From assembly GCA_016296655.1 (NCBI GenBank), contig JAEDIW010000015.1, forward strand, positions 1 to 49,023: a stretch of DNA of 49,023 bases, written 5' to 3'. Positions 1 through 8,845 of this stretch are shown piece by piece. Source of the DNA: Treponema sp. Its GTDB lineage: Bacteria; Spirochaetota; Spirochaetia; Treponematales; Treponemataceae. Each line of letters begins with the position of its first letter. Positions within the stretch are counted from its first letter, which is position 1. The notes below the pieces were generated by a model. It saw only the letters and a list, made by a program, of their open reading frames with translations. It did no database searches and had not been told where the DNA came from. A program made the position numbers and the translations under genes.

Positions 1-175
1 GCGAAAGCGCACACTAAAATCGGAGAGTTTGCGAAGCAAACTCTAGAAATGCCACAATGTGGCATGATTCATCCTTGCCGCAGGCAAGGACGTGCGCGAA
101 AGCGCACACTAAAATCGGAGAGTTTGCGAAGCAAACTCTAGAAATGCCACAGTGTGGCATGATCCATCCTTGCCG
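1..175. repeat. Tandem 95-bp hairpin repeat (two copies, array may extend left)
   Basis: An 80-base block at 1-80 recurs at 96-175 with two differences, giving a 95-base period. Each unit strings together short inverted repeats: GTGCGC/GCGCAC around GAAA, GAGTTTGC/GCAAACTC around GAA, ATGCCACA/TGTGGCAT around one base, and CCTTGCC/GGCAAGG around GCA (complete only in the first unit). The block starts at the window edge, so more copies may lie to the left. The reading frame across it (57-257) has no ribosome site and is simply the repeat translated. It lies upstream of the yajC promoter and could end transcription from a gene outside the window; that role is inferred. Confidence 0.9.
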
Positions 176-198
176 TTACGAAGGTATAGATTTTCTTC

Positions 199-228
199 TT
201 GACTGTAAGACTTTTGACATGGTATGTT
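199..228 (+). promoter_or_regulatory. Probable promoter of the yajC-secD-secF operon
   Basis: TTGACT (199-204) and TATGTT (223-228) are separated by 18 bases, a sigma-70 type arrangement. It predicts a start near 235 and a leader of about 45 bases ending in an AGGAAGG-type ribosome site before yajC. This is a sequence match only. Confidence 0.5.
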
Positions 229-279
229 ACTTAGAACTGATTTTGTCAGATTTTTAAATTACTAGGAAGGAAAAAAAAT

Positions 280-636
280 ATGTCATTTGTTCCATTTTTG
301 CAGGCGGCAGAAAGCACGACAGCAGGTTTTGCTATGTCTGTAATGCCGTTCGTTCTTATCATCATCATCTTCTATTTCTTCATCATTCGTCCTCAGAACA
401 AGAAACAGAAAGAAACACAGAAAATGCTTGATGCCCTGAAAAAAGGCGATAAGGTAGTTACAATCGGTGGAATTCACGGTGTTATTTCTTCAGTAAAAGA
501 ACATTCTGTTATCGTAAAAGTTGATGATAATGCCAAAATCGAATTTAACCGTTCAGCCATTTCAGGAGTTGTGACAGACAAACCTGTTTCAGCTAAAGAA
601 AAAAACGCTGAAAAGACAGAAGAAAAAGCAGAATAG
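280..636 (+). CDS. yajC: Preprotein translocase subunit YajC
   Basis: This 118-residue protein has one hydrophobic segment (about residues 18-37, ending in FYFFIIRPQNKKQK) and a charged cytoplasmic domain. The IIRPQ-x-K-x-x-K pattern after the membrane helix is the YajC signature. YajC joins the SecDF complex that assists SecYEG export at the inner membrane. The start is fixed by a purine-rich AGGAAGG ribosome site just upstream. The gene heads an operon with secD 45 bases downstream. The C-terminal tail is rich in Lys and Glu, common in this family. Confidence 0.95.
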   Translation: MSFVPFLQAAESTTAGFAMSVMPFVLIIIIFYFFIIRPQNKKQKETQKMLDALKKGDKVVTIGGIHGVISSVKEHSVIVKVDDNAKIEFNRSAISGVVTDKPVSAKEKNAEKTEEKAE

Positions 637-681
637 GATTCTGACGTTTCAGAATAAAAAATAAATTTTCCGGAGTAAAAA

Positions 682-2424
682 ATGAGTAAACGCAGTCGTT
701 TCCTCCTTATTCTGGTTGTCCTTGGAATTTGTTTTGCGTTTCTTTGGCCTTCTTTAAAATGGTATGCATACACACCAAAAGAAGTTCAGACGCTTGCCCT
801 TGGTTCACTGGAAAAGATAAAGGATTATTCAGTCGCCATGACATCTGCTGATGTTAAGGCTATGAAAAGTGCAGCTAATGCTGACGCATCAGCAGTCCTT
901 GATGCAAAATTCGCATGGCTTGAAAAAATTGCTAAGAAAAATTACAAAGCTATGAATGAAAAAGTTCCTTCTCCAATGACAGTTGGAGATGTTCTCAATT
1001 CTTTCTATAGTGAAGCAGAATTATCAACTGCCATTCAGGAATATTACAGAGATGGAATTCTTGCTGCAAAAAAATGCTATCAGAATTCTGTAAAACTTGG
1101 TCTGGATCTTTCCGGCGGTATGAACATTATTGTAAAAGCCGACCTTGATGCAGCCCTTGCATCTCAGAAAGATTCAGGTGTTGCAGTTGATGTTGCTACT
1201 TTCAAGGCAAATGCCATGGCTCAGGCTTTGGAAACCCTTACAAGCCGCATTGACCGCTTTGGTCTTACATCTCCAGTAATCCGCCAGCAGGGCGAAGACC
1301 GCATCTATATCGAAATTCCTGGTGCAGCTGAAGCTGAATCAATTAATACAATTATTATGGGTAAAGGCATTTTGAATTTCCGTCTTGTTGATATGGAAGC
1401 AACAAATGCTTTTGCTACTTATTACAATGCAAATCCGGGTGCTGTTTTTACAGCTTCAGGAACTCTTTCCGATCCTTCTGTTATTCCGGCAGACTGTGAA
1501 GTTTTCGGACTTTACCGCAAAGATGCCTACGGTCTTGACGAAAGAATCAGTTATCTTGTTGTAAAAAAAGAAATTGCACTTGACGGACAGCATATAAAAT
1601 CAGCTCAGGTAAGTGCAAACCAGATTAGCAATGAGCCGGAAGTAGATTTTGTACTTGATTCAGAAGGTGCAGGAATTTTTGCTGAGTTTACTTCAGCTCA
1701 TGTCGGTGAATATCTGGCTATCGTAAGCGACAATCAGGTAAAATCAAATGCTGTTATTAAAAGTGCCATTACTGGTGGACGTGTTGCAATTTCTGGATTC
1801 AGCCTCACAGAAGCTCAGAATCTTCAGAAAGTTCTTCAGACTGCATGGCTGAGCGTTCCTCTTTCAGTTGAAAGCCAGCAGGTTATTGGTGCTTCTTTGG
1901 GTGAACAGGCAATCAGACAGGGAATCATGGCTTTGGTAATTGGTCTTGCTTCTGTTCTGGTATTTATGCTCTTGTACTACAAAGGTGCTGGTTTTAATGC
2001 TATCGTTGCACAGATTCTGAATATGTACATTATGTTCAGTGTTCTTTCAGCTTTCAACCTTACACTTACACTTTCAAGCATTGCAGGTATGATTCTTACA
2101 ATTGGTATGGCAGTTGATGCCAACGTAATTGTATTTGAACGCATAAAAGAAGAATTGATTCTTGGTAAATCTCGCCGTTCTGCAATTACTGCAGGTTTTG
2201 AAAATGCTTTCTGGGCAATTATGGACTCAAATATTACAACCTTTATTGCAGCTATCTTCCTTTCTCAGCTTGGAACAGGTTCAATTCAGGGATTCGCAGT
2301 AAGCCTTGCAATCGGTGTTGTTTCATCAGTATTTACTGCTTTGTTTGTTTCACGGCTTATGTTCGATGTAAATACAGAAGTTTTTGGACGTAAAACAATG
2401 AGCATCAGCTGGAGGGTAAAATAA
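682..2424 (+). CDS. secD: Protein translocase subunit SecD
   Basis: SecD uses the proton gradient to help pull exported proteins through SecYEG. The 580-residue product has an N-terminal membrane helix (about 7-27), a long periplasmic region containing the SecD hallmark LGLDLSGG, and a block of membrane helices near residues 410-560 with the RND-type segment GMAVDANVIVFERIKEE. Between the first helix and LGLDLSGG there are roughly 110 residues of extra helical sequence rich in Ala and Lys, longer than in E. coli. The ATG follows a GGAG site. The stop overlaps the secF start in TAATG, so the two are translationally coupled. Confidence 0.97.
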   Translation: MSKRSRFLLILVVLGICFAFLWPSLKWYAYTPKEVQTLALGSLEKIKDYSVAMTSADVKAMKSAANADASAVLDAKFAWLEKIAKKNYKAMNEKVPSPMTVGDVLNSFYSEAELSTAIQEYYRDGILAAKKCYQNSVKLGLDLSGGMNIIVKADLDAALASQKDSGVAVDVATFKANAMAQALETLTSRIDRFGLTSPVIRQQGEDRIYIEIPGAAEAESINTIIMGKGILNFRLVDMEATNAFATYYNANPGAVFTASGTLSDPSVIPADCEVFGLYRKDAYGLDERISYLVVKKEIALDGQHIKSAQVSANQISNEPEVDFVLDSEGAGIFAEFTSAHVGEYLAIVSDNQVKSNAVIKSAITGGRVAISGFSLTEAQNLQKVLQTAWLSVPLSVESQQVIGASLGEQAIRQGIMALVIGLASVLVFMLLYYKGAGFNAIVAQILNMYIMFSVLSAFNLTLTLSSIAGMILTIGMAVDANVIVFERIKEELILGKSRRSAITAGFENAFWAIMDSNITTFIAAIFLSQLGTGSIQGFAVSLAIGVVSSVFTALFVSRLMFDVNTEVFGRKTMSISWRVK

Positions 2425-3668
2425 TGAAAAAAGTAATTAATTTCAGCAAAGCATTCCTTCCCTGTTCAATTCTTAGTGCTGTTCTTATTTTAAGCGGCAT
2501 TGTTAGGGTTGCAGTAACTGGTATTAATTTTGGCATTGACTTTAAGCCTGGTCTTATTGAAGAAGTTCGTATTGCACCTACTGTTCTGGAACTGTCTTAT
2601 TCGGGTTCTGCAAGGGTAACAATTGATGCAGCTGAATCAGGAATTGATATTGTAATTACTGGTTCTGGTGCAGAAAACCGCACAGAAACTTTTTCCTATG
2701 CATCTAATTCAACAGTTGCAGACCTCGCTGCAAATATGGCAAAAATTGAAGGCCTTAGCGTTCACTCTGTTGTTCCTGGCAATACACCAGCTGCAGGTCT
2801 GTTTGTAAATTCTGCTGTAGGCAATGTAATTACGGAAAATAAATTCCGTGTATATGGCTCTACTGACAGCAGCATTTCCATTGATGATGTACGCTCTGCA
2901 ACTTCAACTGTAAAGGGAGTTGCTGTAAAGGCTCTTGGCAGTGAAGAAAACCGCAGCTACCAGATTCGTGTGGCAGACAGTGGTGAACCTGGAAGTTCAA
3001 AAATTCTTCAGGAAACAATCATAAAAACTCTTGAAGGTAAATTTGGAGCTGACAAAGTTGCTGTTGTAAAGACAGACTTTATTGGTTCGCAGTTTTCAAA
3101 ATCTCTTGTAGGGCAGTCTGTAGTTCTTGTACTTGCAACATTGTTCCTTATCTGGCTGTATGCTGCAATCCGTTTTCATTGGGATTTTGCCTTTGGTTCA
3201 GTTCTTGCCGTTATTCATGATGCTTTAATCATGATTTCATTTATTGCCTGGATTCAGATGGAATTTACTACAACAACTCTTGCAGCTGTTCTTACAATTA
3301 TCGGTTATTCAATCAATGCAACTGTTGTTATTCTTGACCGCATCCGTGCAAATATGAAACTTATTGACACAAAGAAATTTAATGACATTATCAATGCTTC
3401 TTTGACAGATACATTGAGCCGTTCTATCATAACTACTGTAACAACTTTGTTTGCCGTTGTTTCTCTGTATGCATTTACAACAGGAAGCATAAAGGATTTT
3501 GCACTGGCTTTGATTGCAGGTTTGATAAGCGGATGTTATTCTTCAATTTACATTAACGGAGCATTTATTTCTTTCATGCGCCGTAAATGGACACCTGAGT
3601 CTGGCATTCACCATTCTTTGCCAAAAGCAAAGAAAATGCAAATTGATGCAGATGCTGATTTGAAGTAA
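2424..3668 (+). CDS. secF: Protein translocase subunit SecF
   Basis: SecF pairs with SecD in the proton-driven export complex. The 414-residue protein has an N-terminal helix, the motif NFGIDFKPG (the family usually has FGIDFxGG, so the second Gly pair is altered to Lys-Pro), a periplasmic domain of about 180 residues and a C-terminal helix bundle with IIGYSINATVVILDRIR, a close match to the SecF signature. The periplasmic domain is longer than in E. coli. The gene starts inside the secD stop codon and ends before a strong terminator at 3710-3743, closing the yajC-secD-secF operon. Confidence 0.96.
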   Translation: MKKVINFSKAFLPCSILSAVLILSGIVRVAVTGINFGIDFKPGLIEEVRIAPTVLELSYSGSARVTIDAAESGIDIVITGSGAENRTETFSYASNSTVADLAANMAKIEGLSVHSVVPGNTPAAGLFVNSAVGNVITENKFRVYGSTDSSISIDDVRSATSTVKGVAVKALGSEENRSYQIRVADSGEPGSSKILQETIIKTLEGKFGADKVAVVKTDFIGSQFSKSLVGQSVVLVLATLFLIWLYAAIRFHWDFAFGSVLAVIHDALIMISFIAWIQMEFTTTTLAAVLTIIGYSINATVVILDRIRANMKLIDTKKFNDIINASLTDTLSRSIITTVTTLFAVVSLYAFTTGSIKDFALALIAGLISGCYSSIYINGAFISFMRRKWTPESGIHHSLPKAKKMQIDADADLK

Positions 3669-3709
3669 TTTTCATTGGATTAAAACTTTGGGAATCCAAG
3701 GTTGTTATG

Positions 3710-3743
3710 AGGCAGTTTGACTTGTTCAGGCTGCCTTTTTTTT
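3710..3743 (+). terminator. Rho-independent terminator after secF
   Basis: AGGCAG and CTGCCT pair around a loop of about 15 bases and are followed by eight T residues. It lies 42 bases after the secF stop. A TTG-initiated reading frame for ispH would begin inside it (3717), which argues for the later start at 3783. Confidence 0.85.
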
Positions 3744-3747
3744 GTTC

Positions 3748-3776
3748 TTGACAGTGCTTCAATCTGTCTGTACATT
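3748..3776 (+). promoter_or_regulatory. Promoter of ispH, predicting a leaderless mRNA
   Basis: TTGACA (3748-3753) and TACATT (3771-3776) are 17 bases apart, an almost ideal sigma-70 arrangement. The -10 box ends six bases before the ispH ATG, so transcription should begin at or next to the start codon. No Shine-Dalgarno sequence is present. Confidence 0.75.
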
Positions 3777-3782
3777 TTTACC

Positions 3783-4691
3783 ATGGAAATTATTAGAGCT
3801 GATGTCTTGGGGTTTTGCATGGGGGTCTGCCGTGCCGTTGACTCTGTAAAAAAAATTCTTGCTGAAAATGAAAAAACAGGATTGCAGCCGGACATTTATA
3901 CGATGGGACCTTTAATTCATAATCCTGGAGTATTGAAATCACTTGAAGAACAAGGTGTAAAAATCCTGGAAAAAGAAAATATTGCTGATTTAAGAGAAAA
4001 AAGTGTTGTTGTAATTCGTGCTCACGGAGTTCCTCCTGAAATTTATAATGCGCTTGAAGAAAAAAAAGCCGTTATCATTGATTCTACTTGCCCGAAAGTA
4101 AAGGGAAGTCAGAAAAAGGCTGAAAAATATTCAAAAATGGGCTTTAAAGTAATTCTGGCAGGCGACGGGGGACATGGCGAAGTTTTAGGAATTGCAGGTT
4201 TTGCCGGTGAAAATTTCATTCTTGTACAGAACCGTAGCGAAGCTGAAAATCTTTTTGCAGATGCAGGTTGTTTTTCAGGAAATCAAAAGATTGAAAAAGC
4301 GGTTCTGCTTGCTCAGACAACGTTCAGCCCTGTTGAATTTGAAGCAATAAAAAATATACTGAAATCAAAAATAGAAAACCTTGAAACTTTTAATTCAATT
4401 TGTTCTGCAACGCAGGAACGTCAGGATGCTCTTGTAAAACTTTGCAGTGAAACAGACGGGGTAATTGTTGTAGGTGGTAAAAATTCTGCAAATACAAGAC
4501 GTCTGTATCTGAAAGCAAATAGTTTGTGCCGTCATGCTGCTTTGGTTGAAAATCAGCTGGAGGTGCCGCCTGAGTTTTATAAACTTGAAAAAGTTGGTAT
4601 AGCAGCTGGTGCAAGTACCCCGTTTGATGTAATTGAAGCGGTCGAACAACAGCTTAGAAAGGGAAGTGCTGAGTTAAATTCGGTTGTTTGA
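3783..4691 (+). CDS. ispH: 4-hydroxy-3-methylbut-2-enyl diphosphate reductase (IspH)
   Basis: IspH carries out the last step of the MEP isoprenoid pathway, making IPP and DMAPP with a 4Fe-4S cluster. The three cluster cysteines are visible at residues 12 (GFCMGVC), 103 (STCP) and 207 (SICSAT). The substrate-binding His residues are at 46 (LIHNP), 81 (AHG) and 131 (GHGEV, with Glu 133). The 302-residue length fits the family. I chose the ATG at 3783 because MEIIRADVLGFC aligns with the normal N terminus and places Cys at position 12, as in E. coli. A longer frame from 3717 would run through the terminator. With ispE at 30045, this shows the organism uses the MEP route. Confidence 0.97.
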   Translation: MEIIRADVLGFCMGVCRAVDSVKKILAENEKTGLQPDIYTMGPLIHNPGVLKSLEEQGVKILEKENIADLREKSVVVIRAHGVPPEIYNALEEKKAVIIDSTCPKVKGSQKKAEKYSKMGFKVILAGDGGHGEVLGIAGFAGENFILVQNRSEAENLFADAGCFSGNQKIEKAVLLAQTTFSPVEFEAIKNILKSKIENLETFNSICSATQERQDALVKLCSETDGVIVVGGKNSANTRRLYLKANSLCRHAALVENQLEVPPEFYKLEKVGIAAGASTPFDVIEAVEQQLRKGSAELNSVV

Positions 4692-4707
4692 ACAGTCTTT
4701 TGGATGA

Positions 4708-6951
4708 CTAAAAAATGACCAGGCCTTTTTGATGCAGTTTTGCAAGTTCTCCCTGAAGCAGCTTAGAGTTTTTGATTTGTTCTACCGCTTGCTGATGTTT
4801 TTCGGCAGTTTCTGCTGGTGCAAGTTCTTCCAAAACCTGAACAAAATCTGTCTGGAAATTTGAAAATTTATTCATTGAAAAGGTCTGTGAAAATTCTTCC
4901 TGCAGATAAAACCATTTCAACGTCAGTGAGTTTTTATTCTGGCAGACAATTGGCATTGAACCAAGCCAGAAAATATCTTTGTTGCCTTCAAAAGAGATTT
5001 TTGAACTGTTTTCCATATATTTCTGGATATTCTGTTCTACAAAATTTCTGGGAATTGCTGGAGATGGCATTTTAAAATCAAACCAGTTTTGAACTTTTGT
5101 ATGCAGATTTTTGCCATGCATCCATGCTTCCAGCGCATTTTCCAAAGGTTCTGAATATTTGTTGAAATTTTCTTCGCCTTTAAAATGCAGGTTCGTATCT
5201 GCAAAAATCGATTTTTTATTCTGACTTTCAATAGGAAAAAGATCTTTGTGGAAACCATTTTTCCATTCATGGAATACCTGTGAATTTTTGGTCAGCACAA
5301 ACTTATGCCAGAATGCGCTGTCTAACAGACCAGCTTCAAAAAATTGGCGTAAAGTTTCCATGGAATTTATGATTGACTGCGGAGTGTCGTTCCAGAAGCC
5401 GTATATCATGTATGCATGTACAAGAATGCCAGCTTCTTTGAAGGCTGCACAGGCAGAAATTACTGACAGAATGTCTGTACCCTTGTTGATTGTGTTTAGC
5501 CCTTCTGCAGTTGCGACTTCAAGCCCTGCAGATGCACCGCCAAAACCGCAGAAACTTAAAAAAGCTGATAAATCTTTCGTAAAAGTTTTTTCAAACCGGA
5601 CATTTCCCCAAAAATAAAGTTTTTTGCCATTGCGGGCATTTAAAAGCGCAAATTCTTTTAAGGCTTTTGGCGGAAGGGCTTCATCTACAAAGTGAATGCC
5701 GTATATTTTTGTTTTTTGAGCAGTTTGCAACAGCTTGTCAAAAAGTTTGTCTTTTTGAACCGGTTTGTATGCGCATACGTAATCCAGTTGAGTATCACAA
5801 AACGCACATTTGTGCCAGTAACAGCCATGTGCAAGATATGCTTTTATCCAGGCTCCGTCATTCCATATTCTGTGCATTGGGTTCAGATCATCGCAAACCC
5901 GCGGATAAATTGAAAAATCTATGCAGTCAAAGTCTGGAACAGTTTGTGCTGTCAGTTGATCTTCAATCTGGCTGATTTTTTCATTGTTCCAAAGCGGAGG
6001 AATTGTTTTATCGTTAAAAAAAAGCTGCAGTTTGTATAAGGGCTGAATTAATGAATCTTTTGCAGAAGCTTCCTTGATTTTTGAAAAGTTGTTTTTCAGT
6101 TCGATGTAACTGCCGTAACCTCTGTCAAAAGAAAAAGCATCGATGTATTTTGAAAAAGATTTTTCAGATGTTTCTCGCAGCTGTGTATTTACAAAACCAC
6201 CGCCAAACGTTACAAAAACATTGCTTTTGCAGTGATTTTTTATAAATCGGGCTGTATAAAGTGCAGGCAAAAATGTACCTGCAAAAGGGATTGAGATGCA
6301 GATTAAGTCAGGTTGCGCAGAATCGTCAAAAGTCAGATTTTCCTGCAAAACCTGTTCATAGAAATTTGCAAGTACGGGCGAATCAAGCTGTTTTTCAATT
6401 TGTGAAAGAGAACGTTCATCAACTGTCAGGTGTTCTGCATATCTGACAAGTGAAAAATCAGGGTCAAAAACTGTTGTAATGTAGTCTGCCAGATCTGCAA
6501 GGGCATAGGAACATAAAAAACGTACGTCATCGACTGTTGGATTATGTGCCAGTGAAGAAAGAAAATTTTCCATGCGTGCGCCTCTAGGGGCAAATGGAGA
6601 GAATAAAAATTCATGGGATTTTTCACGCATATTGCCGCATAGAATCGCTGTAATAAAATCAATCCAGTCAATCCAGTTTTGTTTTGTTGAAACATAGCGT
6701 CTCAGATTAAATGCCGTTGCAAAATCGCCTTGTTTTTCAGCCTTATCTGCAAGAAGCTGAGCTTTCTGTTGAGAAAGTGAAAAAAGTTTTTCCAAACCTT
6801 GTGCCGAAAAAATTTTATAAAAAAGCCTGATATTTAAATCTTTCCAAACACATGAGTCGCCCTGTCCTTTAAAAAAAGAGGAAAGGTAGGCTCCTGAAGG
6901 ATATGGTGTATTTAGCTGAACTGTTGGTGGCGTTACAATGACGACTTTCAT
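4708..6951 (-). CDS. B12-binding-type radical SAM protein with a Cx4Cx2C cluster motif
   Basis: This 747-residue protein begins MKVVIVTPPTVQLNTPYPSG, typical of radical SAM proteins with an N-terminal cobalamin-binding-like domain (about 1-300, including FVTFGGGFVN). The radical SAM core begins near residue 370, with cluster cysteines at 377, 382 and 385 in GCYWHKCAFC. The spacing is Cx4Cx2C rather than the usual Cx3Cx2C. GIHFVDEALPP and the Gly-rich SAM-binding stretches that follow are as expected. The substrate cannot be named. It lies 16 bases downstream of the tRNA-binding gene on the same strand and has no Shine-Dalgarno; a TACATT hexamer lies seven bases before the ATG. It converges with ispH. 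Confidence 0.85.
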   Translation of the reverse strand: MKVVIVTPPTVQLNTPYPSGAYLSSFFKGQGDSCVWKDLNIRLFYKIFSAQGLEKLFSLSQQKAQLLADKAEKQGDFATAFNLRRYVSTKQNWIDWIDFITAILCGNMREKSHEFLFSPFAPRGARMENFLSSLAHNPTVDDVRFLCSYALADLADYITTVFDPDFSLVRYAEHLTVDERSLSQIEKQLDSPVLANFYEQVLQENLTFDDSAQPDLICISIPFAGTFLPALYTARFIKNHCKSNVFVTFGGGFVNTQLRETSEKSFSKYIDAFSFDRGYGSYIELKNNFSKIKEASAKDSLIQPLYKLQLFFNDKTIPPLWNNEKISQIEDQLTAQTVPDFDCIDFSIYPRVCDDLNPMHRIWNDGAWIKAYLAHGCYWHKCAFCDTQLDYVCAYKPVQKDKLFDKLLQTAQKTKIYGIHFVDEALPPKALKEFALLNARNGKKLYFWGNVRFEKTFTKDLSAFLSFCGFGGASAGLEVATAEGLNTINKGTDILSVISACAAFKEAGILVHAYMIYGFWNDTPQSIINSMETLRQFFEAGLLDSAFWHKFVLTKNSQVFHEWKNGFHKDLFPIESQNKKSIFADTNLHFKGEENFNKYSEPLENALEAWMHGKNLHTKVQNWFDFKMPSPAIPRNFVEQNIQKYMENSSKISFEGNKDIFWLGSMPIVCQNKNSLTLKWFYLQEEFSQTFSMNKFSNFQTDFVQVLEELAPAETAEKHQQAVEQIKNSKLLQGELAKLHQKGLVIF

Positions 6952-6967
6952 TTTGAATAATGTAAAA

Positions 6968-7495
6968 TCAGCCTACAAGTCCGTTTTTGTAAGTTTCGAC
7001 AGTGAGATATTTTCCTTCTGCGCATATTTTTTTGCCGTCAAGTTCAACAAAGCCGTCTTTTGTGTAAAGCTGCATTTCAAAAAATTTGTCCGGCTTTACG
7101 TAGCAGAGCTGTTCCTGCGGTGGTTCAAAACCTTCCGGCTCAAGAATTGTGCCTGGTTCAAATTGTGGTGCAAAAATTACTTCGCAGGTTTCTTTATCTT
7201 TGATTTGCGGATCACTTGCGGCAAGAAGCATTCCGTTGCTTCGAACTCCACGGAAATTTGCAGGCTTAAGATTGTAGACAAGGACAATATTCTTGCCGAG
7301 AAGTTCTTCTGGTTTGTAAAATTCTACGATTGAGCTGACAATCTGGCGCTCTTCATCTCCTGTATTCAATGTCAGAATGTATAAAAAACTTCCGCCGGGA
7401 TGCTGTTCAACTTTTTCTATTCGGCTGACTTTTAAAATAACTCTTTTGCTGAACCGTTCTGCTACCGGCAGTTTGTCTATTTCTGCTATATCCAT
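6968..7495 (-). CDS. Stand-alone tRNA-binding (EMAPII/MetRS C-terminal-like) protein
   Basis: The sequence resembles the OB-fold tRNA-binding domain found at the C terminus of methionyl-tRNA synthetases and in Arc1p/EMAPII (RVILKVSRIEKVEQHPGGSFLYILTLNTG, then VYNLKPANFRGVRSNGMLLAA). The segment PANFRGVRSNGM matches the conserved L-x-x-x-K-x-RGVxSxGM pattern. The domain stands alone here, so it may act in trans on a synthetase or as a general tRNA-binding factor. I chose ATG 7495 (175 residues) because GAGG lies five bases upstream. The longest frame would need a TTG at 7564 without a ribosome site. The C-terminal 50 residues extend beyond the core domain. Confidence 0.85.
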   Translation of the reverse strand: MDIAEIDKLPVAERFSKRVILKVSRIEKVEQHPGGSFLYILTLNTGDEERQIVSSIVEFYKPEELLGKNIVLVYNLKPANFRGVRSNGMLLAASDPQIKDKETCEVIFAPQFEPGTILEPEGFEPPQEQLCYVKPDKFFEMQLYTKDGFVELDGKKICAEGKYLTVETYKNGLVG

Positions 7496-7754
7496 AATTT
7501 CCTCGTAAAAATTTTTTTGTGCGGTGGCTTTTCCGCCCATGATGCTCTTGCGCCGTAGAAACAACAGTTTTTACGCATACGTTGAGCTTTCTGTTTGAGA
7601 AAGTGTATCATTTTTTGCAGTTTTTATCTATGGAAATAGCTTTGAAATAGGTTGAACAGCCTTGAAAAACATGATTTACACAGTCAACCGGTTTTAGTGC
7701 TGTTTTTATAATAAGTTGAATTGCGCGGGATTTGTGCAGATTTGTTCAGAATTA

Positions 7755-7783
7755 TTGAAAATACGTTGATTTTAAAGTATAGT
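7755..7783 (+). promoter_or_regulatory. Promoter of gpsA-ffh, predicting a leaderless mRNA
   Basis: TTGAAA (7755-7760) and TATAGT (7778-7783) are 17 bases apart; an overlapping TATAAT lies at 7783-7788. The gpsA ATG is at 7792, eight bases after TATAGT, and no ribosome site precedes it. The rest of 7496-7782 shows no gene or clear structure. Confidence 0.6.
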
Positions 7784-7791
7784 ATAATATT

Positions 7792-8844
7792 ATGGAAATT
7801 CAAAAGGTTGGAATAATTGGTTCTGGTGCATGGGGTACTGGAGTTGCTCAGGCTTTGGCTCGAGGTGGCAATTCAGTTCAGCTTTATACCCATAGTGCAG
7901 ATTTAGCTGAGGCTATAAATTCACTGCATGAAAATACTAAGTATCTTCCCGGCTATCCGCTGTCGGAAAATGTTACGGCATCCTGCGACATTGCAGATGT
8001 TGCTGCTGATAAAGATTTTTTGTTTCTTGCAAGTCCAAGTTTGTATTTGATTCAGAATGTAAAGAGAATTCTGAATGTTCCTTCGATTGCACGGGGGCGT
8101 ACTAATATAGGAATTTTGACAAAAGGTTTTATACCTTCTGATGACGGGCCTAAACTGCTTGTGGAAACACTGGAAGATTTGCTGCCAGAATGTTTCAGAC
8201 ATAATCTGGTTTATATTGCAGGGCCGAGTCATGCAGAAGAAGTTGCTGTCGGCAAGCTGACAGGTCTTATTGCTGCTTCTGAAAATCCTCATAATGCCAT
8301 TATGTTCCGAAAGCTGCTGAGAGTTCCTGGTCTTATGGTTTATTCAAGTTTTGATGTTATTGGCGTACAAATTTGTGCTGCTGTAAAAAACGTGATTGCA
8401 ATTGTTTACGGAGCTTTGGATGCAGTTGCTGAGGATTCTGACATTTTTGGAGACAATGCAGAATCTTTGCTGCTTGCTGCAGGTTTGAACGAAATTCAGA
8501 CGATTGGCTTTGCAATGGGAGCAACTCATGCAGAAACTTTTACTTCTATTTCCGGTGTTGGAGATTTGGATGTAAGCTGCAAAAGTAAATACGGCAGAAA
8601 CCGGCGCTTTGGGCATGACATAATAAAAACCGACATACTTTCAAAATTCAAGAATCTTGATGACTTAATAGAAAATATTTCTTCTGTAGGTTATTTGCCA
8701 GAAGGTGCGGTTGCTTGCAAGTATGTTTACCAGATTGCCAGAAAACACAATTTAAAGCTTACAATCTGTAATGGACTTTATAGAATTTTAAACAGGGAAA
8801 TTGAACCTGAAGATTTTTTAACAGATTTATTGATGAGAGGTTAA
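7792..8844 (+). CDS. gpsA: Glycerol-3-phosphate dehydrogenase [NAD(P)+]
   Basis: GpsA reduces dihydroxyacetone phosphate to sn-glycerol 3-phosphate, the backbone of membrane phospholipids. The N-terminal nucleotide-binding motif is GSGAWGTGVAQALA (residues 10-23). Conserved family segments follow: SPSLYLIQNV, GPSHAEEVAVGKLTG, the catalytic Lys region AAVKNVIAIVYGA, GVGDLDVSCKSKYGRNRRFG and PEGAVACKYVY. Length (350) is normal. The start sits at a predicted transcription start, without a leader. The ffh gene begins two bases after its stop, so the two are co-transcribed. Confidence 0.97.
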   Translation: MEIQKVGIIGSGAWGTGVAQALARGGNSVQLYTHSADLAEAINSLHENTKYLPGYPLSENVTASCDIADVAADKDFLFLASPSLYLIQNVKRILNVPSIARGRTNIGILTKGFIPSDDGPKLLVETLEDLLPECFRHNLVYIAGPSHAEEVAVGKLTGLIAASENPHNAIMFRKLLRVPGLMVYSSFDVIGVQICAAVKNVIAIVYGALDAVAEDSDIFGDNAESLLLAAGLNEIQTIGFAMGATHAETFTSISGVGDLDVSCKSKYGRNRRFGHDIIKTDILSKFKNLDDLIENISSVGYLPEGAVACKYVYQIARKHNLKLTICNGLYRILNREIEPEDFLTDLLMRG

Positions 8845-8845
8845 A

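Noticed and set aside
1..175. CRISPR array
   Set aside because: The units follow each other with a 95-base period and no unique spacers; each is a set of hairpins.
57..257. 66-codon plus-strand frame near the window start
   Set aside because: It is the tandem repeat and promoter region read as protein; there is no ribosome site and the composition is that of the repeat.
3717..3782. TTG-started extension of ispH
   Set aside because: It lies inside a terminator and over the promoter; the family N terminus begins at 3783.
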